A stretch of DNA of 64,000 nucleotides from a bacterium SCSIO 12741 (GCA_024398055.1 CP073749.1:1922594-1986593), one strand, 5' to 3'; shown: positions 1 through 9,150, counted from the stretch's first letter. Translations and numbers: made by a program. The notes: generated from the letters alone by a model not told the origin.

Positions 1-20
1 CTCGAATTCTGAAAGTTCCC

Positions 21-56
21 CGCACCCGCACCCGCACCCGCACCCGCACCCGCACC
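21..56. repeat. Hexanucleotide tandem repeat, 6 copies
   Basis: Six perfect head-to-tail copies of CGCACC lie upstream of the AraC/GyrI gene. The tract is a slippage-prone microsatellite in a non-coding, C-rich leader. No function is evident. It could be a phase-variable spacer or a neutral repeat. Confidence 0.9.
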
Positions 57-81
57 CGTCCTCTCCCTCGTCCTCGCCTCT

Positions 82-99
82 CCCCGATGACCATCGGGG
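82..99. repeat. GC-rich hairpin flanked by direct repeats
   Basis: CCCCGAT (82-88) and ATCGGGG (93-99) form a perfect 7-bp stem with the 4-base loop GACC. The 9-base direct repeat CTCGCCTCT flanks it at 73-81 and 101-109. It resembles a small palindromic intergenic element and sits 33 bases upstream of the AraC/GyrI start. There is no T-tract, so a terminator is unlikely. Confidence 0.6.
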
Positions 100-132
100 T
101 CTCGCCTCTGATTTCTCTATTACTTTTGAAAA

Positions 133-1047
133 ATGCCCACAGCATCAACTACCCAAGAGGATTATCGGAAAAGATTGAACCAGGTGTTTGACTACATGGA
201 TAGGCACCTTGATCAGGAAATGGTATTGGCTGATGTAGCTGAAGTAGCGGCGTTTTCGCCTTATCACTTTCACCGGATTTTTAAGGCAATTACTGGAGAA
301 ACCTTACTTCAATACATTACCCGTCGTCGGATTGAAAAATCGGCGGCAGATTTAATTCATAAGCCTTGGAGTATAACGGAAATTGCCCTGAAATATGGGT
401 ATGCGGATAATGCTGCTTTTACCCGAACGTTCAAGAAATTCTACCAAATCAGTCCATCGGAATTTAGGAATCAAAACCCGCATCACTTTAGCAAGATTCG
501 CCAACTGAAGAGCAAGAATGGCCAAGCCTACCCGGACCTCGAAAAATACATTTGCGAGCTGGAAAACCTAAAAAAATGGATAACCATGAACGCAAAAATT
601 GAAATCAAAAATTTCCCGGAAAGAGAGTTGGCATACGTCTCCCATTTTGGAGATCACAACGTGGCCTCTGCCTTTCAAAAACTGATCGCCTGGGCCGGAC
701 AAAAAGGGCTAATGACCCCCGATGCGAAATTACTCACACAATACCACGACAGTTTCAAAGTAACCCATCCAGACAAGGTTAGGCTGAGTGCCTGTATTGT
801 CCTAAACGAGCCGATCGAAGTTGAAGGCGAAATAGGAAGGTCACAACTTCCGGGCGGGAAGCACATCGTGGGCCGCTTCGAAATCGGGCTGGAGCAATAT
901 GAAGCCTCCTGGACAAGCCTGTTCCTTTGGATGAATGAAAATGGCTACGAAAAATCAGATCAGAATCCTTTCGAAATCTACCACAACAACTTTCAGGAGC
1001 ATCCCGAAAAAAAGAGCATCGTAGATTTCTGCATTCCGATTATTTAA
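133..1047 (+). CDS. AraC-family transcriptional regulator with GyrI-like effector domain
   Basis: The 304-residue protein combines an N-terminal AraC/XylS double helix-turn-helix (about residues 10-110, including the recognisable YHFHRIFKAITGETL and YADNAAFTRTFKKFYQISPSEFR segments) with a C-terminal GyrI/SbmC-like small-molecule binding domain (about 150-304). This SoxS/Rob-like layout normally activates genes in response to hydrophobic or toxic compounds bound by the GyrI fold. The gene stands alone and its nearest downstream neighbour is convergent. A TAnnTTTG box lies at 121-128, only four bases before the ATG. The ligand and the targets cannot be read from the sequence. Confidence 0.88.
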   Translation: MPTASTTQEDYRKRLNQVFDYMDRHLDQEMVLADVAEVAAFSPYHFHRIFKAITGETLLQYITRRRIEKSAADLIHKPWSITEIALKYGYADNAAFTRTFKKFYQISPSEFRNQNPHHFSKIRQLKSKNGQAYPDLEKYICELENLKKWITMNAKIEIKNFPERELAYVSHFGDHNVASAFQKLIAWAGQKGLMTPDAKLLTQYHDSFKVTHPDKVRLSACIVLNEPIEVEGEIGRSQLPGGKHIVGRFEIGLEQYEASWTSLFLWMNENGYEKSDQNPFEIYHNNFQEHPEKKSIVDFCIPII

Positions 1048-1085
1048 CCGGGTGCATGATAATGGAAATGGTAATCAAAAAGGTC

Positions 1086-1544
1086 TTAAAATACCTTTTC
1101 GATCTGGTATTCTATCCCGTGGAAAGAAACCTTATCGCCTGCTTTGGCTCCGGCCATGTTTTTAAACAAGGGAGCTTGAGTGCTTAGGCCAAAATAATCG
1201 GTGCCTTCACAGCTAAATGCTTCAATGCCGGTAGAAACAAAAAGATTGCGTTTGTCCGTAATCACCACACTTCCGAATTCCACCTTGTTGTGGGTCAGTT
1301 TAGGGTCGATGCTTCTCAAGGTGTCCAACTCTTGTCGGGCAAAGCTGAGTTGATTATTCAGGTTGTCCAGCATTTCCAGATCGGCATCTTTACGGGCTTC
1401 CGTTTGACTAGCAGATTCTTCACTGGCTCCTTCGGTGGTTTCGGTTTTTAATTCATTTACGCGGCTCAAAAAGTCGCTCACCACTTCTTCCATTTTGACC
1501 ATCCCAGCGGCCAGAATTTTCTTTTTCTGCTCAGTATTACTCAT
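1086..1544 (-). CDS. GreA/GreB C-terminal domain protein
   Basis: This 152-residue cytoplasmic protein has a charged, probably coiled-coil N-terminal half (1-78) and a C-terminal stretch (about 88-152) with the GreA/GreB C-terminal FKBP-like pattern: GSVVIT, then a Pro/Leu-Phe segment, then AGDKVSFHGIEYQIEKV. Gre factors rescue backtracked RNA polymerase through acidic residues at the tip of an N-terminal coiled coil. The coil here is short and divergent, so transcript-cleavage activity is doubtful. A polymerase-binding competitor, as in Rnk or Gfh-type proteins, is an alternative. It lies downstream of, and in line with, the gene at 1682-2728. Confidence 0.6.
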   Translation of the reverse strand: MSNTEQKKKILAAGMVKMEEVVSDFLSRVNELKTETTEGASEESASQTEARKDADLEMLDNLNNQLSFARQELDTLRSIDPKLTHNKVEFGSVVITDKRNLFVSTGIEAFSCEGTDYFGLSTQAPLFKNMAGAKAGDKVSFHGIEYQIEKVF

Positions 1545-1681
1545 GGCAATTCAGGTTTAAATTACCAGACTAAGTTAGGGCATCCACCTTCCATTTTGGC
1601 TGACTTTGATCAGCTTTAAAGAGGATATCCACTGGTTGTTCGATGGGCTCTTAAATAAGGGTATTCCGAGAAAATTCTTAG

Positions 1682-2728
1682 CTATTCAGCTTCGGGATTT
1701 TGCATGTCCCGAATATCCCAAACCACCCAGTTTTTGGGATTATTGAAATCTTCAGGAATGAACAGATGGCCATGTAGGAGCGCGGTTAGTTTGAACTGTT
1801 CAAACATGTTTTCCGCAAAGGTCAATCCGTCTTCCATGACGATGAGGTGGAATTTTCGCTCATCGCTAAGGGATATGGTAGAACTGTTGGCCAGAAGCCG
1901 GTCTTTCAGTTTTATTGGAACGGTGATGGACTGCACCTCCCGAATGGGAATGGCCAAAAACTTTTTGTGTTGAGCCAGCTTCTTTAGGTCGGCTTTCTTT
2001 TCATCGGTGAAAAAAGGTTCATTGGAAAAGCCTTTGATGGTGGAGTCAGTAAAAAGCAAGGCATTAACGCCCAATCCAACGCCCGGAATTTGTTCGGCCA
2101 CCTTACTGGCCAGTTTTCGCATATTGCCGTCATTCCAAAGGTTCTCCAGGTTGAACGTTTTTGGAAACCAAAACAAATACCGGGTAGTTACAATCAGAGT
2201 TCCGCTTCCTTTGCCCTTCTTATTTTCATCCTTTACCTCTTGAAGCATGGCATTTTCCTGCATAAAAACAAGGTTCACTTTTTCATCCAGGGCATCAATT
2301 TCTTCCTCCACGGTGCGCGGTGTTTTAAGAAAGGGTTCGGAGAGGTATTCAATCAAAGCAAAGCGATCAGCCACTTCCTGAAAATTTCCTTCCTGGATGA
2401 TGCCTACCAGGTTGTCGGTGACGTAGGAATCCGTCATGTAGGCCAAGTATTTGACCGTAATAATTTCTGGAACGTCCTTTTCAGCCCGCATCCATTCTGC
2501 TACTTGTTCCAATGATTCTCCTTGATCCACTCGGTTGAGTGCCTCTTTCAAGGATTGGGTGACTTTCAAAACCTGGTTCTTGTGCTTGTCCTTTTCGTTA
2601 CCTTCTTTGATGGCTAATGCGATGAATATGATTCCGGTAACGCCTAACAGAATTTTGTATAGCATACCTGCCTCTTCGGGAATCATAATGGCAGCAAAAA
2701 TGGAGGCAAATCCGGCGTAATATTTCAT
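1682..2728 (-). CDS. Unknown protein with two N-terminal membrane segments
   Basis: I do not recognise this family. The ATG at 2728 is preferred over an in-frame TTG at 2761 because it places the hydrophobic segments at the N-terminus, giving 348 residues. Two hydrophobic stretches (about residues 4-15 and 20-35) precede a charged, mostly soluble region. A later part (GSGTLIVTTRYLFWFPK) resembles the first strands of a GRAM/PH-like domain, which would suggest membrane-associated regulation. That similarity is only an impression from strand pattern. The protein is likely anchored to the inner membrane and facing the cytoplasm. Confidence 0.5.
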   Translation of the reverse strand: MKYYAGFASIFAAIMIPEEAGMLYKILLGVTGIIFIALAIKEGNEKDKHKNQVLKVTQSLKEALNRVDQGESLEQVAEWMRAEKDVPEIITVKYLAYMTDSYVTDNLVGIIQEGNFQEVADRFALIEYLSEPFLKTPRTVEEEIDALDEKVNLVFMQENAMLQEVKDENKKGKGSGTLIVTTRYLFWFPKTFNLENLWNDGNMRKLASKVAEQIPGVGLGVNALLFTDSTIKGFSNEPFFTDEKKADLKKLAQHKKFLAIPIREVQSITVPIKLKDRLLANSSTISLSDERKFHLIVMEDGLTFAENMFEQFKLTALLHGHLFIPEDFNNPKNWVVWDIRDMQNPEAE

Positions 2729-2880
2729 GGCGTTAAGGTTTAAGTTAAAGACAGTAAGCAAGATAGGTAGATGGAATTAATAATCCAAGCCCGTTAAATA
2801 GCCCAAAAGGGTGATTTGGAATCGCTCTATGGGGGTAAATTTTAGAATCCCTAATTTCACAGCCCAAAGCGTGTTCGGGA

Positions 2881-4086
2881 ATGCACCACTTTTCTTGCTG
2901 TCGTTTTCTTTCTTCTTGCCAGGCCGGTTTATGGGTATTGGTTTTCCTTTTTGCGGGAGGAATAACCGGGCATGCTCAATCAGATAGCACCACCTGGTTT
3001 CAGCGAACCAAGGCCAATTACGAAGCCAAAAAAGAAAGAAAACTGGCTGCTGGTCAAGTCATGTTTACTCCAGTTGTTGCTCCGGCTTACACACCCGAGT
3101 TGGGTTTGCTTGTTGCCGCAGGAGGATTAATCACCTTTAAGACCAACAAAAACGATTCGCTAATTCAGCGTTCTTCACTTCCGGGATCCATTGGGTATAC
3201 CACAACGGGAGCTTTGGTGATTAACGGAATTTTGACCTCTTTTTGGTTCAAGGACAAACTTCGGATCAATGGTGATTTTTGGTACAAAGACATGCCCGAT
3301 CATTACTGGGGTGTGGGTTTTGATAATGGTTTAAACGTGCCCAAATCGGATAGCACAACGGCTTACAACCGCACTTGGTGGTGGATTAATCCCCGTTTTT
3401 TATATCAAGTTAAAACGCACTACTTCGTAGGATTAAATGTGGACTACAACTATACCCAAGGAACTTCTCCGAGTGCAGGTGTAGATCAGGATTCGGTTTA
3501 TCAACACTACAATAATCGCCCGATGAATGGTGGCTTGGGGGTTATTCTTCGATACGATACCCGAGATGTACCTGTTGATGCTCGAAAAGGACTCTTGCTC
3601 GATTTCAGAGCTGTAGCCTATTCCCAGGGCCTGGGGGGAGATAACAATTTCCAAACTTACCGATTAGACTACCGCCAATTTGTAACGCTCAAAAAGCCGG
3701 GACATACGTTGGCCTGGCAATTTAAAACGAGGCTGGCTTTTGGTGAGGTGCCTTATGGCGAGATGTCTCAATTAGGCACTCCCTTCGACCTAAGGGGCTA
3801 CCAATGGGGGCGCTATCGAAACGATCACATGGTGTATTTACTCACCGAATACCGCCATTCTTTTTACCGACCGGATCAAAAAAAGAGTCTGCATGGTGCT
3901 GCCGTTTGGGTAGGAGCAGGTTCGGTGTTTAATAACGATGAATTCGAACAGAACCGGATGGAGTGGCTGCCTAATGTAGGGCTCGGATACCGCTTTGAAG
4001 TACAACCTCGCATGAATGTTCGAATCGATTACGGATTTGGGTTAAAGTCGAGTGGATTTTATTTCAATTTTAACCAGGCCTTTTAG
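2881..4086 (+). CDS. BamA/TamA-type surface antigen outer-membrane barrel (copy 1)
   Basis: This 401-residue outer-membrane protein has a signal peptide ending about Q33 (HAQ) and a predominantly beta-strand remainder with the D15/surface-antigen signature LRGYQWGRYRND. It closes on a terminal phenylalanine (FNFNQAF), the usual Bam recognition signal. No POTRA domains precede the barrel and it is much shorter than BamA (about 800 residues), so it is a stand-alone 16-strand-type barrel and not an assembly factor. A close paralogue follows at 4194. The upstream gap holds a TTTG at 2815-2818 and a TAAATTTT at 2836-2843, spaced 17 bases apart, a weak promoter candidate. The substrate is unknown. 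Confidence 0.75.
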   Translation: MHHFSCCRFLSSCQAGLWVLVFLFAGGITGHAQSDSTTWFQRTKANYEAKKERKLAAGQVMFTPVVAPAYTPELGLLVAAGGLITFKTNKNDSLIQRSSLPGSIGYTTTGALVINGILTSFWFKDKLRINGDFWYKDMPDHYWGVGFDNGLNVPKSDSTTAYNRTWWWINPRFLYQVKTHYFVGLNVDYNYTQGTSPSAGVDQDSVYQHYNNRPMNGGLGVILRYDTRDVPVDARKGLLLDFRAVAYSQGLGGDNNFQTYRLDYRQFVTLKKPGHTLAWQFKTRLAFGEVPYGEMSQLGTPFDLRGYQWGRYRNDHMVYLLTEYRHSFYRPDQKKSLHGAAVWVGAGSVFNNDEFEQNRMEWLPNVGLGYRFEVQPRMNVRIDYGFGLKSSGFYFNFNQAF

Positions 4087-4193
4087 CGATTGACCATTTC
4101 CGCTTCACCCTGATTTTACGAGTTTCCCAGTAATTTTTATTTTTAGTCTATTGGAGATCAAGCTCAACCGTGGTCTTCTGAAAATTGGATTCT

Positions 4194-5369
4194 ATGAATC
4201 ACTGGTACACCTTACTAATTGTTGTGGCTTTCGTTGTCGGATTCATTTTACCCGCTCAAACTCAGGAGGACACGTTCCCGAAATCGGAGAAAAAAGCGGC
4301 CCGAAAGGCGAAGAAAGAACAAAAGCTAGCCGAAGGTCGTTTTATGATCACTCCGGTGGCTGCTCCTGGCTATACTCCTGAGCTCGGTGGCTTAATCGCG
4401 ATTGGAGGATTGCCTACTTTCAAAACCAATCGGAAAGACACATTGATTCAACGTTCATCCTTTCCCATGACCATTGGTTATACCACCACCGGAGCTATTG
4501 TAGCCAATGGAATTTTGACCTCGTTTTGGTTGAAGGATAGATTGAGAATCAACGGAGATTTTTGGTACAAAGACATGCCCGATCATTACTGGGGAGTGGG
4601 CTATGATGCAGGTCGGGAGGTTCCTAAGTCTGATTCCACTACAGCCTTTCAGCGGCAATGGTGGTGGGTCAATCCACGGTTTCTTTTTCAGGTGCGAAAA
4701 CATTACTTCGTTGGACTCAACGTAGACCTTAATTATACCGAAGGGTCCGACCCAAGTTTGGGAGTGCGTTCAGATTTAACTTACATCAAATACAACCGAA
4801 GGCCCTTAAACACCGGGTTAGGGTTAATTCTAAGGTATGATTCCCGAGATGTTCCCGTGGATGCGCGCAAAGGTCTATATCTTGACTTTAGAGGGACCAT
4901 TTACTCAGATGCCTTAGGAGGCGATAATGATTATCAAGTCTATTTACTCGATTATCGTCAATTTCAAACCATTCATAGGGAAGGCAGAACCTTGGCCTGG
5001 CAAGCCAAATTGAGATTAGCCTATGGGGACGTTCCCTACGGTGAAATGTCGCAACTTGGTACTCCTTTCGATCTTCGAGGTTACCAATGGGGACGCTACA
5101 GAAATGACCACCTCTTTTATTTTCTCGCTGAATACCGCCATACCTTCTACGGGGCCGATCAGGAATTGACCAAGCACAGCGCAGTGGCTTGGTTGGGATC
5201 GGGAACGGTATTCGATGGAGATGAATTGGATAACAACAATTTGAAGTGGTTGCCCAACCTTGGAGTTGGGTATCGCTTTGAAGTACAACCTCGAATGAAC
5301 ATTCGACTGGACTACGGAATTGGTATCGAATCCAGTGGCATCTATTTTAACTTTAATCAGGCATTCTAA
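4194..5369 (+). CDS. BamA/TamA-type surface antigen outer-membrane barrel (copy 2)
   Basis: This 391-residue paralogue of the preceding gene matches it along its whole length, including GYTTTGA, KDMPDHYWGVG, LRYDSRDVPVDARKG and the terminal FNFNQAF. The ATG at 4194 is chosen because it opens directly into a signal peptide (cleavage near Q24). An in-frame TTG at 4185 adds only three residues. The tandem pair arose by duplication, with most divergence in the N-terminal region and the loops. The stop overlaps the start of the next gene by one base (TAATG), so the two are co-translated. Confidence 0.75.
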   Translation: MNHWYTLLIVVAFVVGFILPAQTQEDTFPKSEKKAARKAKKEQKLAEGRFMITPVAAPGYTPELGGLIAIGGLPTFKTNRKDTLIQRSSFPMTIGYTTTGAIVANGILTSFWLKDRLRINGDFWYKDMPDHYWGVGYDAGREVPKSDSTTAFQRQWWWVNPRFLFQVRKHYFVGLNVDLNYTEGSDPSLGVRSDLTYIKYNRRPLNTGLGLILRYDSRDVPVDARKGLYLDFRGTIYSDALGGDNDYQVYLLDYRQFQTIHREGRTLAWQAKLRLAYGDVPYGEMSQLGTPFDLRGYQWGRYRNDHLFYFLAEYRHTFYGADQELTKHSAVAWLGSGTVFDGDELDNNNLKWLPNLGVGYRFEVQPRMNIRLDYGIGIESSGIYFNFNQAF

Positions 5370-6478
5370 TGAAAACAATACTACTTGTAATCAGCAGTGT
5401 TATCCTTTCTCTTATACTTATTCCCCATGCCTCGGCACAGGTATTTACGGACAAGGTTCGAAAAGACAAACCCCTGGAACGAGACTCCGGTGAAGTTTAT
5501 GAAGACGCCTTACCTATTTTGGGCAGAAGGGCCTTTGATAGAGGTTATGACTTGCCCTATTCGGCTGGGTTAAGTGCCAATTATCTTTACCAGGAATCCT
5601 CCATTTTAATTCGAAATCTTCAGGTTGGTTTCAATGGAAGTCAGTTGTTTCCCCTGGATGATATCATCCGGTTCAACGACGCAACAGCTCGCACCGATGC
5701 CATGAATTTTAGGCCTGATGTCTGGCTGTTTCCCTTCCTCAATGTTTATGGAATCTTTGCCTATTCACAGACCAGTACGACCGTCGATTTTTCCATCAAC
5801 ATTCCCAATGGAACAGGGTACACCGAAATTTTAAACAGCAATACGCAGGCTGATTTTCAAGCCACCACGGTGGGCTTTGGTCTCACTCCCACCTTTGGTG
5901 TTCATGGCGGATTTATAGCCTTAGACATGAACTTCAGTTGGTCAGATATTCCCGAATTGAGCAAACCTGCCTACGCCTTTGTATTTGGGCCAAGAATAGG
6001 AAAGAATTTTAGGTTCAAAGACGAGCGAGCTTTGGCTGTTTGGGTTGGAGGCTTTAGGGTAGACATTGCCAGTGGAACGGATGGTCAATTGCCCCTAAAC
6101 TCTCTTTTTGAATTCGAAGATTTAGCCAACAAAATTGAAAATGGGTACATCCACTTAGATGAAGCTCAGGTACAATTGGATACCTGGTGGGCAGGACTTA
6201 CGCCCCAGCAAAAAGCCCAAAATGCGGGCAAATATGCAGCTGCTCAGGCTGCCATTTCTAAGGCCGGAGACCTGTTGAATGGGGTGGAAACCGCGGCTTC
6301 TGGTATTTCTAAATCTACCGTAGAGTATTCACTGGATAAACGCCAGGAAAATCTATGGAATTTGGTGGTGGGTGCCCAGTTTCAAATCAACAAACACTGG
6401 ATGATTCGTGGAGAATATGGCTTCCTGGGTACCCGGGATCAATTTTTGGGTGGGGTGCAATACCGATTCGGCCTTTAG
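5369..6478 (+). CDS. Secreted outer-membrane beta-barrel-like protein of unknown function
   Basis: The 369-residue product has a signal peptide (cleavage near Q24, ASAQ) and a beta-rich body with aromatic-ended strands. Its last segment reads as a typical barrel strand (LGGVQYRFGL). A helical, Ala/Gln-rich insertion lies at about residues 250-315 and probably forms a periplasmic or plug element. It is translationally coupled to the preceding surface-antigen barrel, suggesting that the two barrels act on the same envelope process. I do not recognise a named family. The stop interlocks with that of the convergent AraC gene in the tetramer TTAG at 6475-6478. Confidence 0.6.
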   Translation: MKTILLVISSVILSLILIPHASAQVFTDKVRKDKPLERDSGEVYEDALPILGRRAFDRGYDLPYSAGLSANYLYQESSILIRNLQVGFNGSQLFPLDDIIRFNDATARTDAMNFRPDVWLFPFLNVYGIFAYSQTSTTVDFSINIPNGTGYTEILNSNTQADFQATTVGFGLTPTFGVHGGFIALDMNFSWSDIPELSKPAYAFVFGPRIGKNFRFKDERALAVWVGGFRVDIASGTDGQLPLNSLFEFEDLANKIENGYIHLDEAQVQLDTWWAGLTPQQKAQNAGKYAAAQAAISKAGDLLNGVETAASGISKSTVEYSLDKRQENLWNLVVGAQFQINKHWMIRGEYGFLGTRDQFLGGVQYRFGL

Positions 6479-7491
6479 GTTGTTGTTTCCTGCTGAATCT
6501 GGAATTGTTTGGGAGTTACTCCTTCGAAATTCTTAAACGCTCTGATCAAAGTACTCGCTTCAGAAAAACCGGTCATCCAGGCCACTTCATCGAGTGAATA
6601 TCGATGATGCTGCATCAATTTTTTTACCAGTTGAAACCGGAGTTCGTTTTGGGCTTGTTTAAAGGTTTTTCCTTGCTCTTTCAATCTCCTTTGTAAGGTT
6701 CTCGGGCTGAGGTGTAAATCGGATGCAACGGCCTCAATTTGAAATTCGGATTGGGCCAATCGGGTTAAGATGCTTTTTTGGAAGGCGTTGCTCCAGGGGT
6801 CGTCCAAGGGTAATTTATGAAGCAAAGAATCCGCCTCAAGCGTAAGCCGTTCCCGAAGCCCCAGATTTTGACCAAGAGCACTTTCTTCCAGCACGTGGCG
6901 TTCAAAAACGATGGATGAAATGGCCTGATTAAACCGAACAGGACAATTGAATCGACGGAAGTATTCGCCGGGCTTACCGGTTTTGGGAAAGTGAAAGTTG
7001 ACCTGCTTGGGGTGGTACTTTTTTTCCGTTAATCGTTGCAGTGATTTTTGGGCACAAAGCAGGGCCAATTCCAGATTTTGGCGAATGGCAAAATCATCAC
7101 AAAGCGACCATTTTGGGTGCAGGGCAAAAGTCACTTCAAATTGATCTTCCTCAATGGATAGTTGGCAGTCCATCGAATCGCTGATCAACCGGCTGTAGCC
7201 TATGGCAAACTCGAAGGCCTCTTGAACGGTGGAGCAACTTTCCATGATTTGGTCTACAAAGGCAGTGGCCCTTAGGTTAATCAAGTCGCCCATTTCCAAA
7301 CCGATGTACTCCGATTGAGGACCCTTGAGTTTTTTGAATATTCGCTCAATCGTTTGAAAGTCCACCGTGCAACCTGCTTTCCTTAATTCGTGCGAATCCA
7401 TTCCCGTCAGTTCGAATAAATCCAATGCATCCCAGCCTCTTTGCTGAGAAAACTCTTCTAGATCGAGCACGAAACTACCGGCGAAAAACAT
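6475..7491 (-). CDS. AraC-family regulator with AraC-type ligand-binding domain
   Basis: The ATG at 7491 gives 338 residues; the longer TTG-initiated version at 7518 adds nine. The N-terminal two thirds match the Arabinose_bd/OruR-ArgR style sensor domain (MGDLINLRATAFVDQIMESC, FNCPVRFNQ). The C-terminal 100 residues are the double HTH (LHLSPRTLQRRLKEQGKTF and VAWMTGFSEASTLIRAFKNFEGVTPKQF, the latter spanning two adjacent motifs). It is transcribed divergently from the 4-TM gene at 7564, the most likely target. A second regulator of the same build, split by a frameshift, lies at 12764-13803. Confidence 0.85.
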   Translation of the reverse strand: MFFAGSFVLDLEEFSQQRGWDALDLFELTGMDSHELRKAGCTVDFQTIERIFKKLKGPQSEYIGLEMGDLINLRATAFVDQIMESCSTVQEAFEFAIGYSRLISDSMDCQLSIEEDQFEVTFALHPKWSLCDDFAIRQNLELALLCAQKSLQRLTEKKYHPKQVNFHFPKTGKPGEYFRRFNCPVRFNQAISSIVFERHVLEESALGQNLGLRERLTLEADSLLHKLPLDDPWSNAFQKSILTRLAQSEFQIEAVASDLHLSPRTLQRRLKEQGKTFKQAQNELRFQLVKKLMQHHRYSLDEVAWMTGFSEASTLIRAFKNFEGVTPKQFQIQQETTT

Positions 7492-7539
7492 GAAATCTAC
7501 TTTGTCGCAAAATGCCAATTTAATTGAAATTGACCAAAA

Positions 7540-7547
7540 TACTTTTG
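7540..7547 (+). promoter_or_regulatory. Candidate -7 box (TAnnTTTG)
   Basis: TACTTTTG matches the Bacteroidota -7 consensus TAnnTTTG and ends 16 bases before the ATG of the 4-TM gene, within the short divergent region shared with the AraC gene. No good TTTG lies at the expected -33 distance, as expected for an activator-dependent promoter. Confidence 0.35.
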
Positions 7548-7563
7548 ACTCAAAACAAAGCTT

Positions 7564-7968
7564 ATGACAACGAAAAAGTATATCCTCGCTACCATCGCAG
7601 CCTTTTTCCTGAGTAATATTCTTACCACCATGTGGTACATGGGAGCGGATGAGGCCAACATGGTTTCCTTCAGAAGGCCTGAGGTGAACTACCTGGGATT
7701 AATGGCCAATCATTTGATTTACGCCGGATTGTTTGTGTACTTCTTTCCTTTCTTCTTTCAATCCAGACCAGTGGTTTCCCGCTCTTTGGTTTACGGGATT
7801 CTTATGTCTGCTATGATGTTTATTCCTTCGGCCCTGGTGGTGCGTTCCATTTGGACGGTGGATTTCAACGGCATTTTCGTACTCAATACCATCGCCCACT
7901 TGGTCATTGGAGCCATCATGGGATCGGCTGTTGCCTTGATATATAATTCGGGAAAGTCGGCTAAATAA
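7564..7968 (+). CDS. Small four-helix integral membrane protein
   Basis: The 134-residue protein has four hydrophobic helices (about residues 6-23, 45-66, 75-95 and 105-128) and no recognisable catalytic motif. Its start is 72 bases from the divergent AraC regulator, so it is probably that regulator's target. The family is not one I can name. Its size and pattern suit a small inner-membrane protein rather than a known transporter. Confidence 0.65.
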   Translation: MTTKKYILATIAAFFLSNILTTMWYMGADEANMVSFRRPEVNYLGLMANHLIYAGLFVYFFPFFFQSRPVVSRSLVYGILMSAMMFIPSALVVRSIWTVDFNGIFVLNTIAHLVIGAIMGSAVALIYNSGKSAK

Positions 7969-7977
7969 GCCTGGGAA

Positions 7978-9150
7978 CTATAGGTTGGCTTCCAGGTATC
8001 GTTTTTCCAGGCGGCCATATTGCTTGGGCAGGAAGGCCTTAAGTGTGCCTACGAAATAGTTGTAAGGATTATGCTGGTAGAATTTGGGTTCGAGTTTGTA
8101 CCACTTTCCATCTTCACCTTGTTCGCATCGCTCCAATTCATCTTCACTCATTCCGGCGGTATCTACTTCAATTTTAGGGTATTCAAAGGGCTCAAGTTCC
8201 TTCACATCGCCACAAGGGAAGTAGTTGATGTCGTCCACAAATTCGGGCATCGTCACGGATCCAAATTTGGCGCTGATCAATTTAGTCATCAAAGCATTCG
8301 ACTTGGTGATGTAGCCCTTCACTCCGCCCTCAAAAACTTTCATAAGCATGTCTTTACCCAGTCCTTTGGTATCGATACCAGACTCCAGCCACTGGGCAAA
8401 ACGCTCCGAGCTAAAGATTTTCCCTTCTTCGTAATTCAAGGGCAACTTAGGTACGATGTCCCGTGGATTGATGATGCTAAAAGCCGTTTCCGTTTCAACA
8501 AAGCGTTCCCCGTATTCATCAGCAAATTCCTGATTCCCACACATGGGATTGGCAAAAGCGTAGGTCTTGAATTCGTTTTTTGGATCTAAAGCTTTCTTGG
8601 GTAGATTTTCCAACCAGGCCCGAGTCATGGTAGCTAAGGCGCCTCCCTGGCTATGTCCGGTGATGTAAATCTGATAAATCCCTTGGTCATTCAGTTGTTT
8701 GATTTCCCGTAAAATATCTTCAGAAAGGATGACAACGGCCAGGGCATACCCGGCATGAACGGAAGCCTCTTTTTCAGTGGCAAACGTGTAAGGGTGGGAT
8801 TCTTCCTGGATGACGATTTTCCCTTTTGCGGGTATCATGGCTGAATAAAAATTCTCTACCCAGCTTATGGCTTTTTCGGTGGATCCACGAAAGTTGATGA
8901 CCGCGATGTCTCCTTTTTTGTACACCTGAAATTTGTTGTCCATTCCCTGAATGCTGGAGGTAAATACCTTCTCATACCCAGTGGGAATTATGGCTTCGTC
9001 GGTTCCGTACAAAAACTCAAAGGTAAAGCTGTTGCAGAGCGCAATCATATCACGAGCTTCCACGGGATCAAAACCTGGTTTTACACCGGCCTGAGATACC
9101 AAAATGGTCAAGGAAGCCAGGAATAGTAAGAGGGTACGTTTAAACGTCAT
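7978..9150 (-). CDS. Secreted class 3 lipase (alpha/beta hydrolase)
   Basis: The ATG at 9150 starts a signal peptide (TLLLFLASLTILVSQAG); the in-frame TTG at 9156 is less likely. The 390-residue protein carries the Lipase_3 nucleophile elbow GHSQGG with the serine at about residue 167. The segment NPRDIVPKLP holds the probable catalytic aspartate, and a His lies near the C-terminus (YQHNPYNYF). Such enzymes hydrolyse acylglycerol or phospholipid esters in the periplasm or outside the cell. No T9SS sorting domain is present, so export beyond the periplasm is uncertain. Confidence 0.82.
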   Translation of the reverse strand: MTFKRTLLLFLASLTILVSQAGVKPGFDPVEARDMIALCNSFTFEFLYGTDEAIIPTGYEKVFTSSIQGMDNKFQVYKKGDIAVINFRGSTEKAISWVENFYSAMIPAKGKIVIQEESHPYTFATEKEASVHAGYALAVVILSEDILREIKQLNDQGIYQIYITGHSQGGALATMTRAWLENLPKKALDPKNEFKTYAFANPMCGNQEFADEYGERFVETETAFSIINPRDIVPKLPLNYEEGKIFSSERFAQWLESGIDTKGLGKDMLMKVFEGGVKGYITKSNALMTKLISAKFGSVTMPEFVDDINYFPCGDVKELEPFEYPKIEVDTAGMSEDELERCEQGEDGKWYKLEPKFYQHNPYNYFVGTLKAFLPKQYGRLEKRYLEANL

